64,000 nucleotides of DNA from Arion vulgaris (GCA_020796225.1 CM036761.1:32004928-32068927); one strand, 5' to 3'. Positions 43,090 through 53,889 are shown, numbered from the stretch's first letter. Notes: generated by a model not told the origin, from the sequence alone. Made by a program: numbers and translations.

Positions 43090-43620
43090 GACTAAAATCA
43101 AAGTATACAAATGACATGTGCGATCAGACTTACTGTATGGGGCAAAGACACAGAAAACAAGAATAAAAATACATAGCCGCCTAAGATGCTTTGATGGAAG
43201 AGGTCTCATAATAATTCCTTGAATTCGCTAGGACCAGAGAATGCAAAATATTGAGATCACAAGGTGCAAAGACATCAACAATATCAAAGAGGAAATAAAA
43301 CATTGGAGATGGGAATAGTTGGGACATACTTTAATTCCTAGTGGACCAGGCAAAAGCCATGTTTTTACTAGACATTTTGTTTTTATAATAAAAACGCCTT
43401 TAGTGTGTCTCCCGGTAAAAAGGTGTCCAAACCAAAGCCATGTAGTGTGGCGTTTGTTTAACAAGGAATTAAGAACGAAAAATACCAGGCACTCAAATAG
43501 GACTGTAAAATGAAATCCGGGAGGAAAGAGCGATTGGGGGCATCCTAGAGAGACATGGAGATGAACTGTAGACATATAAAGTGAAGGAGTAGAGGATCTG
43601 GAATGAACTTATCTGGTTTA
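43090..43620 (+). pseudogene. LINE C-terminal relic
   Basis: TRCKDINNIKEEIKHWRWEW, LGHTLI, then after about 200 bp of unrelated sequence a decayed NPGRKER…WRDMEMN. Pattern …I…I..RRW.WLGH.LR…ALNWNP.GKRKRGRP..TWRR. The gap suggests an insertion between GHTL and NPG. Confidence 0.65.
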
Positions 43621-43814
43621 CTTAAGACAGATCTGGTTGTTTGAAATATATTGATGCATTATGCTACACATGAAGTTCGTAGAAGAAGACTTTGACACCC
43701 AAATCATATGTTACATTTCTAGCTGAGTTTGGGACCGAGCATTTAACAATGTAGACTAATAGTCATCATATTAGGCATACTATGAGTATCTATTATTATA
43801 AAGTGAATAATATA

Positions 43815-43970
43815 CTTCTTCTTCTTTACGACCAATTTTAATCACTCTTTGTGATAGGTTTCATCTTTGCCAAGAACATGTATGCGTTACACATTGGTTT
43901 GGTAGGACCCTAAACACATAGACTTCTACAGGTTTAGGACACATGCATCCGATTTCAGCCAAAATAATAT
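43815..43970 (-). mobile_element. SINE-C' fragment
   Basis: Reversed landmarks: attttaatcactctttgtga, gccaagaacatgtatgcgtt, ggacacatgcatccgatttc. Confidence 0.75.
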
Positions 43971-43994
43971 ACTCATAAGTTCGCATCCATCTAT

Positions 43995-44101
43995 AGTCTG
44001 TCCATTAATTCGTGAGCACGTTTGAAATTGATTTTCTGAAAACTACCTGTTGGATCTCAGTGATTTTTGCATGCAGCCTTAGAATATCCATGACGCTAAA
44101 A
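43995..44101. repeat. Left terminal inverted repeat
   Basis: Matches 46,068-46,174 inverted, nearly base for base: gagcacgtttgaaattgatt, ctacctgttggatctcagtg, agaatatccatgacgcta. Confidence 0.93.
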
Positions 44102-44439
44102 TAAAGCTAACCAGTAGTCCATAGATGCTACGGATTTTGCACATCGGCGAATTCCTTTGATCTTTATGACAATTGCAAATACGGGGGCTCAAATTTTAGA
44201 TTTTACAGTATCCCTAGAATTTGTCCATGTCAATTCTATTCATAGGTGTATTTCCATATTAACTTGATAGGTCAAGTAATTAAGTGTGTTGCCCTTTATG
44301 TGCAATCGTGAACTTGGATACAATATGCAACAGTTAGTCCTCCCTTCGGTCACCATTAGACCCCAGGGTGTCTTAACTTCACCACAAATTGTATGATGGT
44401 AGACGCATTTGGATATGGAAATGTATACGTTGCTATTTC

Positions 44440-45720
44440 TCAGTCTGTAATCAAAATATGATTTGTATCATCCCGAATCTGACGATTCCATGAGGTTGAT
44501 AATTGTTACTGGCTGGACAAATTGTAATCCGAGTAATCGGTGCCAGTACTCGTCTTCCTCTCGGAGCACATGTTCAAAACACTTCTTCCAGAACTGCATG
44601 TTCATCATTGAGAAGGACTCACGTGTCCGAACTTCAACATCACACATTTTAAACGTCCTGTTATGTTCGGCAACTTGCCCTTTACTTTAGCCCAGACAAG
44701 CTCTATCGGATTGAGCATGCATGATATGGAGGTAGTCGCAAAGACGTGTGGCCGTATTCCGCAATGATTTTGTCAATATGAAACACCTTTGTCTTATTTG
44801 TCATCCTCACCAGGTGCAACAACTCGGGTTTCAAATATGTATCATCGAAGCTGACATTTTCCTTAGCAGGCCAAGTCCTAATTTGATCTTTTGTATTTGA
44901 TGCAGTTGGTACTTTGTCTTTCGCTGATACTGCGTTGTGATAGGATGCATTATCCATAAACAAACATCATGGTCTGTTTAGAATTGGAAGTAGATCTTTC
45001 TCCATCCAGTGCCTGAAAATATGTCCATTCATTTCTGTGTGGTAGTCCCTACCGTCGGTACTTTTTGATTGGAAAATAAGTCCAGCGTCATGGACAAGAC
45101 CTTCTTCACTGTTTCCTGCATGTGTTAGTATAATACGCTGGCCTTTGCTGCTTGGTATTTTTCTTTCTGTTCACCGTCTACTGATTGCCATTCTTTAGCA
45201 TTGGTGTGGTGAGCATTGACCTATGATTCGTCCAAATATACAATATCATAGCCTTTCCTCCGCCGCTCACGGATCTGCTCAGGTATTTACTTCGGGCAGC
45301 AATTAAATGTGGCTTTTCACAAATAATATTCCTGCCGCCTATAGTTTTTCTGAAGGTGAACCCAGGCTCTTACAATTTTTCATAGAGTACTTTTAGAAAT
45401 GTCTATGCTGCAATCTGATTGCAGTTTTAATTTCAGTTTCCTGAGAGTAACAAGTTGATTTGTCGCAAACATTTTCAAGAGCTCCTGTCTTATGACATCT
45501 ATGTCAAAGTCGTCAATTGTTCTTTCCGTCCTTGCTTGACATTAGTGCACTTTGTGTCCTGTTTAATCCATCGGGAAAAGGATTCTCTATTCAGACCAAG
45601 CGCCAGTTGCGCTCGTTTCTCAGGGTTATGAATATCGCAATATAGATGACTCTCTTAGATTCCCTACGGAAGTGTTGGTATAGTAAAACTGTAACCTTCT
45701 GCATTGTTATAAATGTGCAC
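44440..45720 (-). pseudogene. DDE transposase, Tc1/mariner superfamily, broken
   Basis: Reading the minus strand: QELLKMFATNQLVTLRKLKL (helix-turn-helix region), RRRKGYDIVYLDES (first D at 45,230-45,232; the following W codon is TAG), LFMDNASYHNA (second D at 44,952-44,954), KVFHIDKIIAEYGHTSLRLP and, after a one-base loss near 44,718, LNPIELVWAKVKG (E at 44,701-44,703). Second D to E is about 83 residues. Several stops and frameshifts: not functional. The frame 44,703-44,963 is the best-preserved part. Confidence 0.85.
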
Positions 45721-46067
45721 TTCAGACTCATTATGAATGTGATATCAATGTCAGTTTTGATAAGCCAACAAATATGGTATCAATAGTTCATACAAATAGC
45801 GAGATACGCCTATAACTATACAACGGTATCCCAATTATAACGTCATATGCTTTCCGCTTTCAAAGTCGACTGGGTTAGGTGCACGGATTTCGTGAAATTG
45901 TTGTATACTCACGATATTTCTATGTTACCATAATGTATTTTTAGAACAACGCGTCTGTGTACCGGAGATCTGTTACTATTGTGTACAATCCGGTGAGGTT
46001 GATTTAATATAACCTGAAGAAGAAATATTTCAAACTACATAAAATATATTAAAACTATAAAATTTTC

Positions 46068-46174
46068 TAGCGTCATGGATATTCTAAGGCTGCTTGCAAA
46101 AATCACTGAGATCCAACAGGTAGTTTTCGAGAAAATCAATTTCAAACGTGCTCACGAATTAATGGTCAGACTAT
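46068..46174. repeat. Right terminal inverted repeat
   Basis: Partner of 43,995-44,101. The two have very few differences. Confidence 0.93.
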
Positions 46175-46298
46175 AACATATAGTCACATATACTAAGCGT
46201 CTAAGAAAAGGTCACGTGATCAACATCTTGTAATTCATTTTGGAATGTGAATTCTACAGGAAAACTGTAAACATGCGATAAGTCATGAACTATTTGCC

Positions 46299-46500
46299 TA
46301 GCCTGCACAGCGTGTTCGTAGCGCGTTGGACGACTGTGTAACAAGCCCTCTGTGAGTACGAGTTCAGTTCCGCGTGCTGGAAAAAACCACAGACTCACCA
46401 GATTTACGGTGTTCGTGGCATGGTACCGAAAGGTTACGATGTCCGTGACATCGAGCCGAAGAGCTGAAAGCTCAGTGCTTTTGGATCGCAAAAAACACTT
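46299..46500 (+). mobile_element. SINE-D copy
   Basis: gcgtgttcgtagcgcgttgg (A box), cgagttcagttccgcg (B box), gtgttcgtggcatggtaccg. Flanked by tttgccta on both sides (about 46,291 and 46,510). Confidence 0.85.
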
Positions 46501-46504
46501 TTGC

Positions 46505-46891
46505 CTAACTATTAAAATGGTCATATCGTATATGAAATACGTGGAGTTCAAAGTGGTATAAGACCTTAGTAAGGGTCATATGTTTAACACTAAATACAGT
46601 TAACAATTCAGAGATTATTTATCGGTCAGAGTTTTTTCCTTTGAAAACACAATATAAATAATTATTATGGTTAAACCACATGTTCTGAACTATTTCAGCG
46701 ATGATATGTAATCTAGTTTTGTTTTGAAAAGGTGATCTAATGACCGTGAATATTTGACAAGAAGATGACATATATACAGACATGGCATCCGTAAATATTA
46801 AGGAAGCAATCCTTAGGGCGAATAAATAATAAACTAAGAGATTACTTCAAATGTAACATAAAAATATTGCATTAAGCATACAACTCTAATG
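46505..46891. other. No recognised feature
   Basis: A+T-rich sequence up to the hAT target duplication at 46,884-46,891. Confidence 0.45.
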
Positions 46892-47279
46892 CAGTGGTTC
46901 TCAAAATGTGGGTCGCGAACCCATTGGGGGTTGAACGACCATTTCACAGGGGTCACTCGGAAAACACATATTTATCATAATTATAAATAAATATTGTTAC
47001 CTAATTTTACGGTTGGGGGTAACTCACAACATGAGGCCTGTATTAAAGGTCGCGGCATTAGGAAGATTGAGAGACCGTCTGCCCAGCGTGTTCGTAGCGC
47101 GTTGACTACGGGACAGTCTCTGTAAGGCGGGTTCAACTCCGCGGACTGGCAGACAAGCTACAGGTTCCACAGATATACGGTGTTCGTGGCACCGAGCCGA
47201 AGGGTTAGATGTCCATGACACGAGCCGAGAGCTTCAGCCAGCCGGATCGGGAAAAAAAAAGGAAGATTGAGAACCACTA
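46892..47279 (+). mobile_element. SPIN-like hAT MITE with nested SINE
   Basis: Left end cagtggttctcaaaatgtgg, then gtcgcgaacccattgggggt and gaccatttcacaggggtcac; right end attgagaaccacta. Perfect 8-bp duplication ctctaatg (46,884-46,891; 47,280-47,287). The ends and subterminal sequence closely resemble the SPIN group of hAT transposons. Without the 200-bp SINE the element would be about 188 bp, a non-autonomous form. Confidence 0.88.
47073..47259 (+). mobile_element. SINE-D nested in hAT MITE
   Basis: gcccagcgtgttcgtagcgc, ggcgggttcaactccgcgga, gtggcaccgagccgaagggt and an A9 tail. Perfect 13-bp duplication aggaagattgaga (47,060-47,072; 47,260-47,272). Confidence 0.92.
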
Positions 47280-47289
47280 CTCTAATGTG

Positions 47290-47675
47290 TTGTCAACAAC
47301 CCGACGATCAGTGATTTAATGCATACATCTAGCTGGACATAATTGTTTGTTTATCTTCAATTTTTTTCTGCTGTCAATTAAGACATGAAATTACGAATTT
47401 CAATGTTGTTTCAGTCCAAGCATATGCTAGCTAGAGTTAGAAAATAGCTAGATATATCGAAAGTAAGCTGAGTGCATTTGAAAATTGAGAAATATAATGA
47501 ACATGCACTATGGCGAATTCAAGAGATATGATGGAATCATTCAATTGTCTAGTCAGTCACTACTAACAACTATTAAAAGCAAGAAATGATGGAAATACGA
47601 GACTTGTATGCTGGTCTCACTCAAAGAATAAATGATGAAGCAGGTATTGCAATGACAAGGAGTCTCTGTCAGGTA
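47290..47675. other. No recognised feature
   Basis: A+T-rich, apparently unique. Confidence 0.5.
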
Positions 47676-47677
47676 GA

Positions 47678-48105
47678 AGTTATGTGCTTTGTCTGTCGTA
47701 CAAAAGATATCAAGCTGCTCCTTGTGGAGCCATATGCATATTTTTTGTAGAGATCCATAATCTCAATATAGGTGAGATCAAGTTCCTAGTTCTATCGTAG
47801 ACGAACGATAAAACGTAGGTCCCGTGTTCAATTTGAGCACGTTAAATAACCATTGGCAGTTACAAATCGAGAAGAGCAGGCTGTAAAGCCACTGCTCGGG
47901 CAAAATTTATTCTGAAAGCTTAAAAATAAAATTCTTACAAAAATATCTTCAGCATCTTCAAAATTACATCGAGGTCCTTCGCCAATGCTGGAGTGTGTGC
48001 ATTGCAGCTGAGATCTTCCTGTGGAAGACATAGATCGGATCATACATGGTTACTCAACAAAGTGCAATGATGATGGTGGTAATAGCAAACAATCTATCAA
48101 ATAAT
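47678..48105 (+). mobile_element. SINE-B copy
   Basis: gtagagatccataatctcaa, gatcaagttcctagttctat, acgaacgataaaacgtaggt, aagacatagatcggatcata, ggttactcaacaaagtgcaa. Confidence 0.82.
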
Positions 48106-48429
48106 CATTGCCATGAGAGACAAGTGTTTCAAGAAAGAAATATTACTTTTGGTAATATCAACAATCTATCAATTAATCATTGCAATGAGAGGCAAGTGGT
48201 TTAAGAAAGAAATATTACTTTTGATAAATATGTTTTTCATGCAAACAGTTGAAAAATTCGTCACATGACAGCCACCATGTTCATCGCAAAGTATTACCTA
48301 ATACAAATGTCAAGGGATACACTGCTTTAAACAACGTGTGGATACCAAACCAAATGGTATTATCTCTTGTAATGGGACTGACATGCAAACGACGGAATTT
48401 ATTTCTATTAAATAATACACAATATAGAT
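48106..48429. repeat. Local duplication after SINE-B
   Basis: caatctatcaaataatcatt, gagacaagtg, aagaaagaaatattactttt occurs twice (48,088-48,155 and 48,165-48,222), a tandem duplication of about 75 bp. The rest is unassigned. Confidence 0.7.
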
Positions 48430-48520
48430 GAGACTGCAGTAAAACTATTTGATTGTGGAAACACGTAATAACAAAATACTGTAGTTTTACAAATTACAAA
48501 AACAATGACAATATACAGCT
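48430..48520. mobile_element. Fragment of the 220-bp retroposon family, folded
   Basis: gactgcagtaaaactatttg matches the 5' end of the 2,000-2,219 element, immediately followed by its 3' end in inverse (aatactgtagttttacaaat). Head-to-tail inversion of one element. Confidence 0.55.
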
Positions 48521-48719
48521 TCTTTTTGAATAGTGTATTTTAAATAATACACTATTACATAATACAATTACAAACTGTGTCTGGAATAATGTGTGTCCAT
48601 TCTTCATTAATAGCGCTTGTAGATATATATTTATTGCATTGTTCATATTCTTCAACAGTCGCTCTAGAAATACAAGACTTTTGTTAACGACGCAATGTGG
48701 TTTCTATTTGATTTGTAAC

Positions 48720-48965
48720 GCCCGTGTCCTGCCCTGGCTCGCATATGAGCAAAAAATAGTACGACTGCAACCTACAAGACATGTCGTAAGTGGCGACTGA
48801 AGTGGGATGTAGGAAACCACCTAGTAAAAAAGCATCGCAGAAATCGGATATGCTGGCCTACTTGTAGGCACAGCGTACAATCGATCTTAGGATAAGATAA
48901 CATACAAATCATACAGAATGGTTAACAAGTAATGGATATGGAGCGTTTGATGAAAAAGAAGAAGC
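48720..48965 (+). mobile_element. SINE-C copy
   Basis: caacctacaagacatgtcgt, aagtggcgactgaagtggga, gatatgctggcctacttgta, ggttaacaagtaatgg, gaaaaagaagaag. Upstream, 48,525-48,715 is unassigned. Confidence 0.82.
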
Positions 48966-49069
48966 AAAAGCGCATAGGCACGATGTGTTGCTAGCTTACA
49001 TCAGTTCATTGAGGGCGTGAACATCATACCTAAAAACGAGACATAGTCATAAATACCAACATCCGATAT

Positions 49070-49320
49070 GTTAGAAAATTACTCAACTTGAGTTACAACG
49101 AAATACGTAAAATTAAATGGTCTGGCCACCTAGCAAAAACGCAGTCAGATAATACTCTCTGTAACGAACTTTTACAGCAAGACATCTGAGAAAGAATAAG
49201 ACGAGGACCAAGGAAAAGAGGGATAGATGTGTATATCCTTGAAAAATATGCAGCCATCAACAGTCAATTCATCATAGAAGCGCAAGACAAAGACAGAAGA
49301 CATTGAACATAATCCGGTAG
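49070..49320 (+). pseudogene. LINE C-terminus, source of 32-bp array
   Basis: IKWSGHLAKTQSDNTLCNEL, then RIRRGPRKRGIDVY, FIIEAQDKDRRH: the (K/R)W.GHL.R…R.RG.PRKRW.D…A.DR..W pattern. The final bases agtgtcacgacactg pass directly into the array. Two more ends of this LINE type lie at 58,400-58,655 and 58,960-59,105. Confidence 0.7.
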
Positions 49321-50025
49321 CAGTGTCACGACACTGGACTACAATCCGGTATCAGCGTCACGACACTGGACTACAATCCGGTATCAGCGTCACGACACTG
49401 GACTACATCCGGAGCAGTGTCACGGCACTGGACTACAATCCGGTATCAATGTCACGACACTGACTACAAACCGATCTCAGATTGACGACACTTGACCCTA
49501 ACCCACTATCAGTGTGAGGACACTAAACTACAGTCTAGTATAAGTTGAGGACACTGGGCTACAACTACATATTACTTTGACGAAGCTGGACCTCAACTCG
49601 GTATCAGTGTGACGACACTGAATTAAAATCTGGTATATGTCTGAGGTCACTGGGCTACAACCTCGTGTTAGTGTGACGACACTGGATTGCAACTCGATAT
49701 CAGTGTGACGACACTGGACTACAATCACGTGTTAATGTGACGACACTGGACTCAAATCTGGTATAAATTTTACGACATTGGGCCACAACCACGTGTTAGT
49801 GTGACGACACTGGACTAAAATATGGTGTAAGTGTGACGACACTGGCCCACAACCACGTGTTACTGTGACGAAGCTGGACTCCCACTCGGTATCAGTGTGA
49901 CAACACTGGACTAAAATAGGGTATAGGTGTGAGGACACTAGGCTACAACCACATGTTAATGTGATGACACTGGACTGTAACTCGATATCAGTGTGACGAC
50001 TCTGAACTACAGCCCGTTAATTAAC
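49310..50025. repeat. 32-bp array from LINE 3' end
   Basis: About 22 units around cagtgtgacgacactggact plus acaatccggtat, with decayed interior units (tacaaccacgtgtta variants). The same sequence in single copy ends the LINEs at 58.6 and 59.05 kb (gacactgggcaacaacccgg then tagcagtgtgacgac). Confidence 0.93.
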
Positions 50026-50029
50026 AGTG

Positions 50030-50499
50030 CGATCACAAAAGAAAAAATATGCCCTGAACATTAGTTATCGGCTTAACGATATAATGAGGGTTGGTTTTCG
50101 TTGAGACTTAAATTTTTATGTTTTGTAAATTACGGACACGTTTTAAAAACTCGAATAGAGTGACTCATTAGTTCCAGCCACTGCTTCAAAGACTTTCAGC
50201 TTGACTTAAACATGCAAAGTGCACAACGCCTCATTCAAAATAGGTCATGAGATCTGAACCACATGCAATACGTCTTCTAACTGAACCACACGCAATACGT
50301 CTTCTAATGGTGAGATGAAGTGCAACAGACGGTAGTTCTAAATTATTCAGTGGTGCGAGAATATGCAGCGTGTTGAAGGCTCACGCTTCTCTAGCTTCAG
50401 AATCTCTACGACATACGCCTGATTAGGAAGTTATCCAGGGAGAATGTAGATTATGCCATACTTTTGAAACAAAAGTCACGATGATCTTAAGGAGAGAGG
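50030..50499. other. Unassigned, one short duplication
   Basis: aaccaca.gcaatacgtctt occurs twice at about 50,260-50,305. Otherwise no feature seen. Confidence 0.45.
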
Positions 50500-50735
50500 T
50501 ATTATATAATATCTAGAATAGAGGTAGAATATCAAAGCAGGCATTGAAGTGTAAAGGGTTCAAGAAAGAGAGGTCGACCAAGGGAGACCCTGAAACGAAC
50601 TTTGATGAGGGAGGCAAGAAATATCAGTCTCAGTTCCATGGAGGAGATTAGCGAGTTGCCCAGGATAGAGCGGTATGGAGAAATTACTTGCAGGCCCTAT
50701 GTAACGTATAACGGTAAGATAATTATTATTATTAT
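50500..50735 (+). pseudogene. LINE C-terminus with (ATT)n tail
   Basis: The decayed frame reads ISKQALKCKGFKKERSTKGD; in the next frame RGRPRETLKRTLMREARNIS, then AQDRAVWRNYLQALCNV, ending in attattattattat. Matches the I…AL.W….KRGRPRETL.RT….A.DR..WR..V pattern. Confidence 0.75.
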
Positions 50736-50739
50736 TATA

Positions 50740-50960
50740 TAATGTCGTTATTGCCTGTAATAACGCTTATTAAGGCGATGGACATGTGGGGGCATGATGC
50801 TGATGAATTGAATTACTTCATGGTTACTGCAGTCACTACGAACATGTTCAGGTTAGAATTTCTCTTTTGTGCCCTCGACATAAATAAATCGGTGGCGTTA
50901 CCATGGACTGAACAACGGATCTCCCGCATGGAAGTCGTGCTCTAATCCATTCAGCACTTT
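50740..50960 (-). mobile_element. Possible SINE-H copy
   Basis: Second copy of the 27,060-27,265 repeat: cgttattgcctgtaataacg, tgccctcgacat, gtgctctaatccattcagc. tRNA-like head inferred on the minus strand at the right end. Confidence 0.45.
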
Positions 50961-51119
50961 ACATTTATATACCAAATTGTGCATGATGTAGGAGTGTCAA
51001 TTCCTTTTCTCACAGGTGGAACGTCGAGTGTGAGATTGAACCACCAACCCTGTTATGTCCGATTCGATAGTAAACGCACTAGGAATTACGCTAATACTAT
51101 ACCACACATCATAATATCA

Positions 51120-51310
51120 ATCAATCAAGTGCTATGCCTGTCGGCGTTGGCGATCATGTATCTCCACAACTCCCTCTCCCAAGTACAGTTAATCAGTTCT
51201 GACAACTATCTTTTGTCTAACCACGATGTCAGACAATCCAACATCTTCTTTCTCTGTCTTCCACGAACACTACTTCTTTAATTTTACCTGTTGTCACCAA
51301 ATGTTCTTAT
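51120..51310 (-). pseudogene. RTE-like LINE C-terminal fragment
   Basis: Matches 34,750-34,960: caagtgctatgcctgtcggc, cgatcatgtatctccacaac, caccaaatgttcttatatcc. Contains stops. Confidence 0.7.
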
Positions 51311-51474
51311 ATCCATCATATTATACATAGCGACATAACACTGAAACAAAGCATGAGATAACAACTAGAGGCATCTAATTCTTGAATTGTATACTTCATG
51401 AAGAAATGAATTCAAGCATAGCTGTAGCTAGTACACTCGTGCTGGTCATTTATCTTGCTTCTCAAACAATATAT

Positions 51475-51725
51475 CTTCTTCTTCTTTGCATTCTATCTTC
51501 ACGACTAATTTTAATCACTCTTTGTGATATGTTTGATCTTGCCAAGAACGTGTATACGTTGCACATTGGTTTGGTATGCTCCCAAACGCATAGACTTCTA
51601 CACGTGTAGAACACATGCATCCGATTTCAGTCAAACCTCCTTAGTCACCTCTTACGACATGCGTAGCAGGTAACAGTGGTTCTATTCTTTGCATCCCAAA
51701 ATTTGGGCCCTGTAACCACTGGGCA
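51475..51725 (-). mobile_element. SINE-C' copy
   Basis: Reversed landmarks: taatcactctttgtgatatg, ccaagaacgtgtatacgttg, agtcacctcttacgacatgc, cccaaaatttgggccctgta. Confidence 0.82.
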
Positions 51726-52284
51726 GAAAAAAATTTTTGATTGGCCTGACTTATTCTTCCTCGCTCCTCATGAAACATATAGCCTCAACAGCTGTTCTCA
51801 TCATTTCTCGGTCTCTGTTTCTCGTGTTCTCCCCCTCCCGCCCACTATGAATTTAAGCTCATATATTGGGACATACTACGACGCCTCTAACTGATGTTTT
51901 GCATGATCCAGCGTTAACTATCACTAGTGTTCTTCTTCATTCAGGCGAACATTATTCCAACTTCAGAAGTACTTGTAATTTGGATTGTGACCTAGAGGAT
52001 CATGGTTTCTTGTAGTTCAGATCAGTACCGCGTTGCACACAAAATATTTTTTGCCCAAGCTGGACTGAAATGTGTTTATATTCACGGCCCGCGGTCACCA
52101 GAGTAACGTGTTATCTATTTCGTTACCGACAACCCTAAAACGCTCTTGTTTTTCATTCATCGAGTTGTAACTATATATATTTATTTATATTTGTTAAACA
52201 CACAATTATTGTATACGTTATCAACATTAGAATATTTATAAAAACTGCATGTGGATCTCCCTGAGATAAGTAATGATACATATA
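51726..52284. other. No recognised feature
   Basis: Apparently unique; short pyrimidine-rich stretch at 51,830-51,845. No frame with recognisable motifs. Confidence 0.5.
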
Positions 52285-52430
52285 ATATGACGGCTTCGCC
52301 CGAGTGGTTACCGGGGCCCACATTTGGGGAGTAAAGAATAGAACCACTGATACCTGCCCCGCATGTCATAAGAGGCGACTAAGGAGTTTTGCTGAAATCG
52401 AATGCACGTGTCCGCTAGGGAATGCTAATC
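52285..52430 (+). mobile_element. SINE-C' 5' part
   Basis: gagtggttaccggggcccac, cataagaggcgactaaggag, ctgaaatcgaatgcacgtgt. Truncated on its 3' side where unassigned sequence with an ORF begins. Confidence 0.75.
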
Positions 52431-52501
52431 TGAAACAAATGATTGCAGAAAACGAATGCACCAGGCCGTAAAGCGCATAACATGGTACAACGACCCTCAC
52501 A

Positions 52502-52795
52502 ATGAAGAATGGGATAACGGATTCTACGGTCGCCAATCTGCCTAGGAGATTTAGCCAAGCAGTAAGAATGTCAGACCTACCATCACGAGGGTGGCCAAAA
52601 CTTACTGCGGAAGAGGTCGACACAAACGGGGAAGCAGAAATCATAGGAATTATATCTTACATAACTCCCCAATATGCAGACTTGAGAAGAAAGAGGTGGC
52701 CCACTTACACCAGCGTACAAGACAAACTGTGTGGCGTGACTGATAATCTGAGGCAGACAGCTGCCTTTATTAGAGAATCAGAAATCCCAATCTAG
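52502..52795 (+). CDS. Unidentified 97-codon ORF
   Basis: Protein-like composition (TVANLPRRFSQAVRMSDLPS; EAEIIGIISYITPQYADLRR; VQDKLCGVTDNLRQTAAFIR), higher G+C than its surroundings, ending in TAG. No domain recognised and no repeat partner here. Candidate for an exon, a retrocopy or a piece of an element ORF. Start codon uncertain. Confidence 0.3.
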   Translation: MKNGITDSTVANLPRRFSQAVRMSDLPSRGWPKLTAEEVDTNGEAEIIGIISYITPQYADLRRKRWPTYTSVQDKLCGVTDNLRQTAAFIRESEIPI

Positions 52796-52937
52796 TGAGA
52801 ATACAGAAGAAGAATATGTCGGCTTAAGAAGTGAACAAGAGAATACATCATATGCTACATATATCTTATACATATTAATACATAAAATGTCTTTACAGTA
52901 CAACTGAAAATAGTTGAGATTAATTAACTAGCAATGC

Positions 52938-53185
52938 AACATCGGCCACACACTTAGAATGGATGAGAGAAGACTCTCTTACCAATCCCTCATATGGACA
53001 CCAGAGGGAAAAAGAAAACGAGGAAGACCAAGAGAGACTCTGGTAGAACCATCACCAGAGAAGGCTCAACGATGGGCCTAGTAAACATTAAAGACCTAAA
53101 ACAGATAGCAACGAACCGCGAGACATGGAGAGCTATGACTCTGCCCCCATGCGCCGCCCACAGGCCCAAGAGGAAAGACTGACTG
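52938..53185 (+). pseudogene. LINE C-terminus, second copy
   Basis: Starts abruptly at acatcggccacacacttaga (IGHTLRMDERR) and matches 37,198-37,445 nearly base for base, including the 3' end ggcccaagaggaaagactga. 5'-truncated LINE tail. Confidence 0.85.
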
Positions 53186-53227
53186 AATGCAAGGGGTGTC
53201 AATGAAGGTAGTCTGCATGCTCTAAAA

Positions 53228-53452
53228 CCCAAGTATTAACTTCATTGCGATGCGTTTTGCCCCACACGGTTCGGTTCATCTACGCAGAAATGACGCACCA
53301 CCTGCAAAGAGTACTGCAAAAAGCACGAACTACGTAGCTCCAGCAACAATCCTAGGGTGTCTGGAAAATGCACTCGTGAACAGAACGACGAGATCGGGAT
53401 TCGAACGCACGATCTTCGGAACGGAAAGGAACCACTTAGCCACATAGACCCC
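53228..53452 (-). mobile_element. SINE-A copy
   Basis: Minus strand head tggctaagtggttcc (A box) and gtgcgttcgaatcccg (B box); body gctggagctacgtagttcgt. Near full length. Confidence 0.83.
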
Positions 53453-53454
53453 CA

Positions 53455-53889
53455 ATGAAGGTTGTGATACTAATACATGTTCACCTCATTCCGTTCCCTA
53501 AACTGAGCTTTTTTACCTTTTGTTCATTACATTTGTTTTTCAGATTCTGCATTCTGCATTTACGTTTTGTAAATTTGTGTTGTACAGTTTGTTTGCAAAC
53601 ATGTTTGCTAAATACTGTTCTTTAGGTTATATACTCATAATGATGCGGTTTTCAAGATTTTGTTTTGTAGATTTTGCTTTGCACAATTCATTGTGCATAT
53701 TGTATTCACGATATACTGCATCTTTTTTTCTTTTCTCCAAACCTGTTTTGTCAAACAGCGTCAGGATAAGACCGGATTTCTAGAACGATCTATTGTGTGC
53801 GCTTCATAAATAGTCTCTTTCGTCGCCTCTGTTATCCCTGTTGTCCATCTTTTGCGTGACCTCTTATAAATAACTTCTACCACACAGAC
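53455..53889. other. No recognised feature
   Basis: T-rich, with loose internal repetition of ttttgta motifs. The ORF across 53,520-53,783 is hydrophobic low-complexity. Confidence 0.45.

Larger units (their letters stand above)
43993..46176 (-). mobile_element. Tc1/mariner-superfamily element, DD83E-like
   Basis: A 2.2-kb unit with long terminal inverted repeats of about 107 bp (43,995-44,101 and 46,068-46,174), outermost bases tagtctgtccattaattcgt on the left and the complement of ggtcagacta on the right, flanked by TA. A single decayed transposase lies on the minus strand. The interval between the second D and the E is much longer than the 34-41 residues of Tc1, mariner and pogo, resembling DD82E-type (Sailor) families as I remember them. 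Confidence 0.85.

Noticed and set aside
44463..44690. Plus-strand ORF inside the Tc1/mariner-like element
   Set aside because: Antisense shadow of the minus-strand transposase C-terminus.
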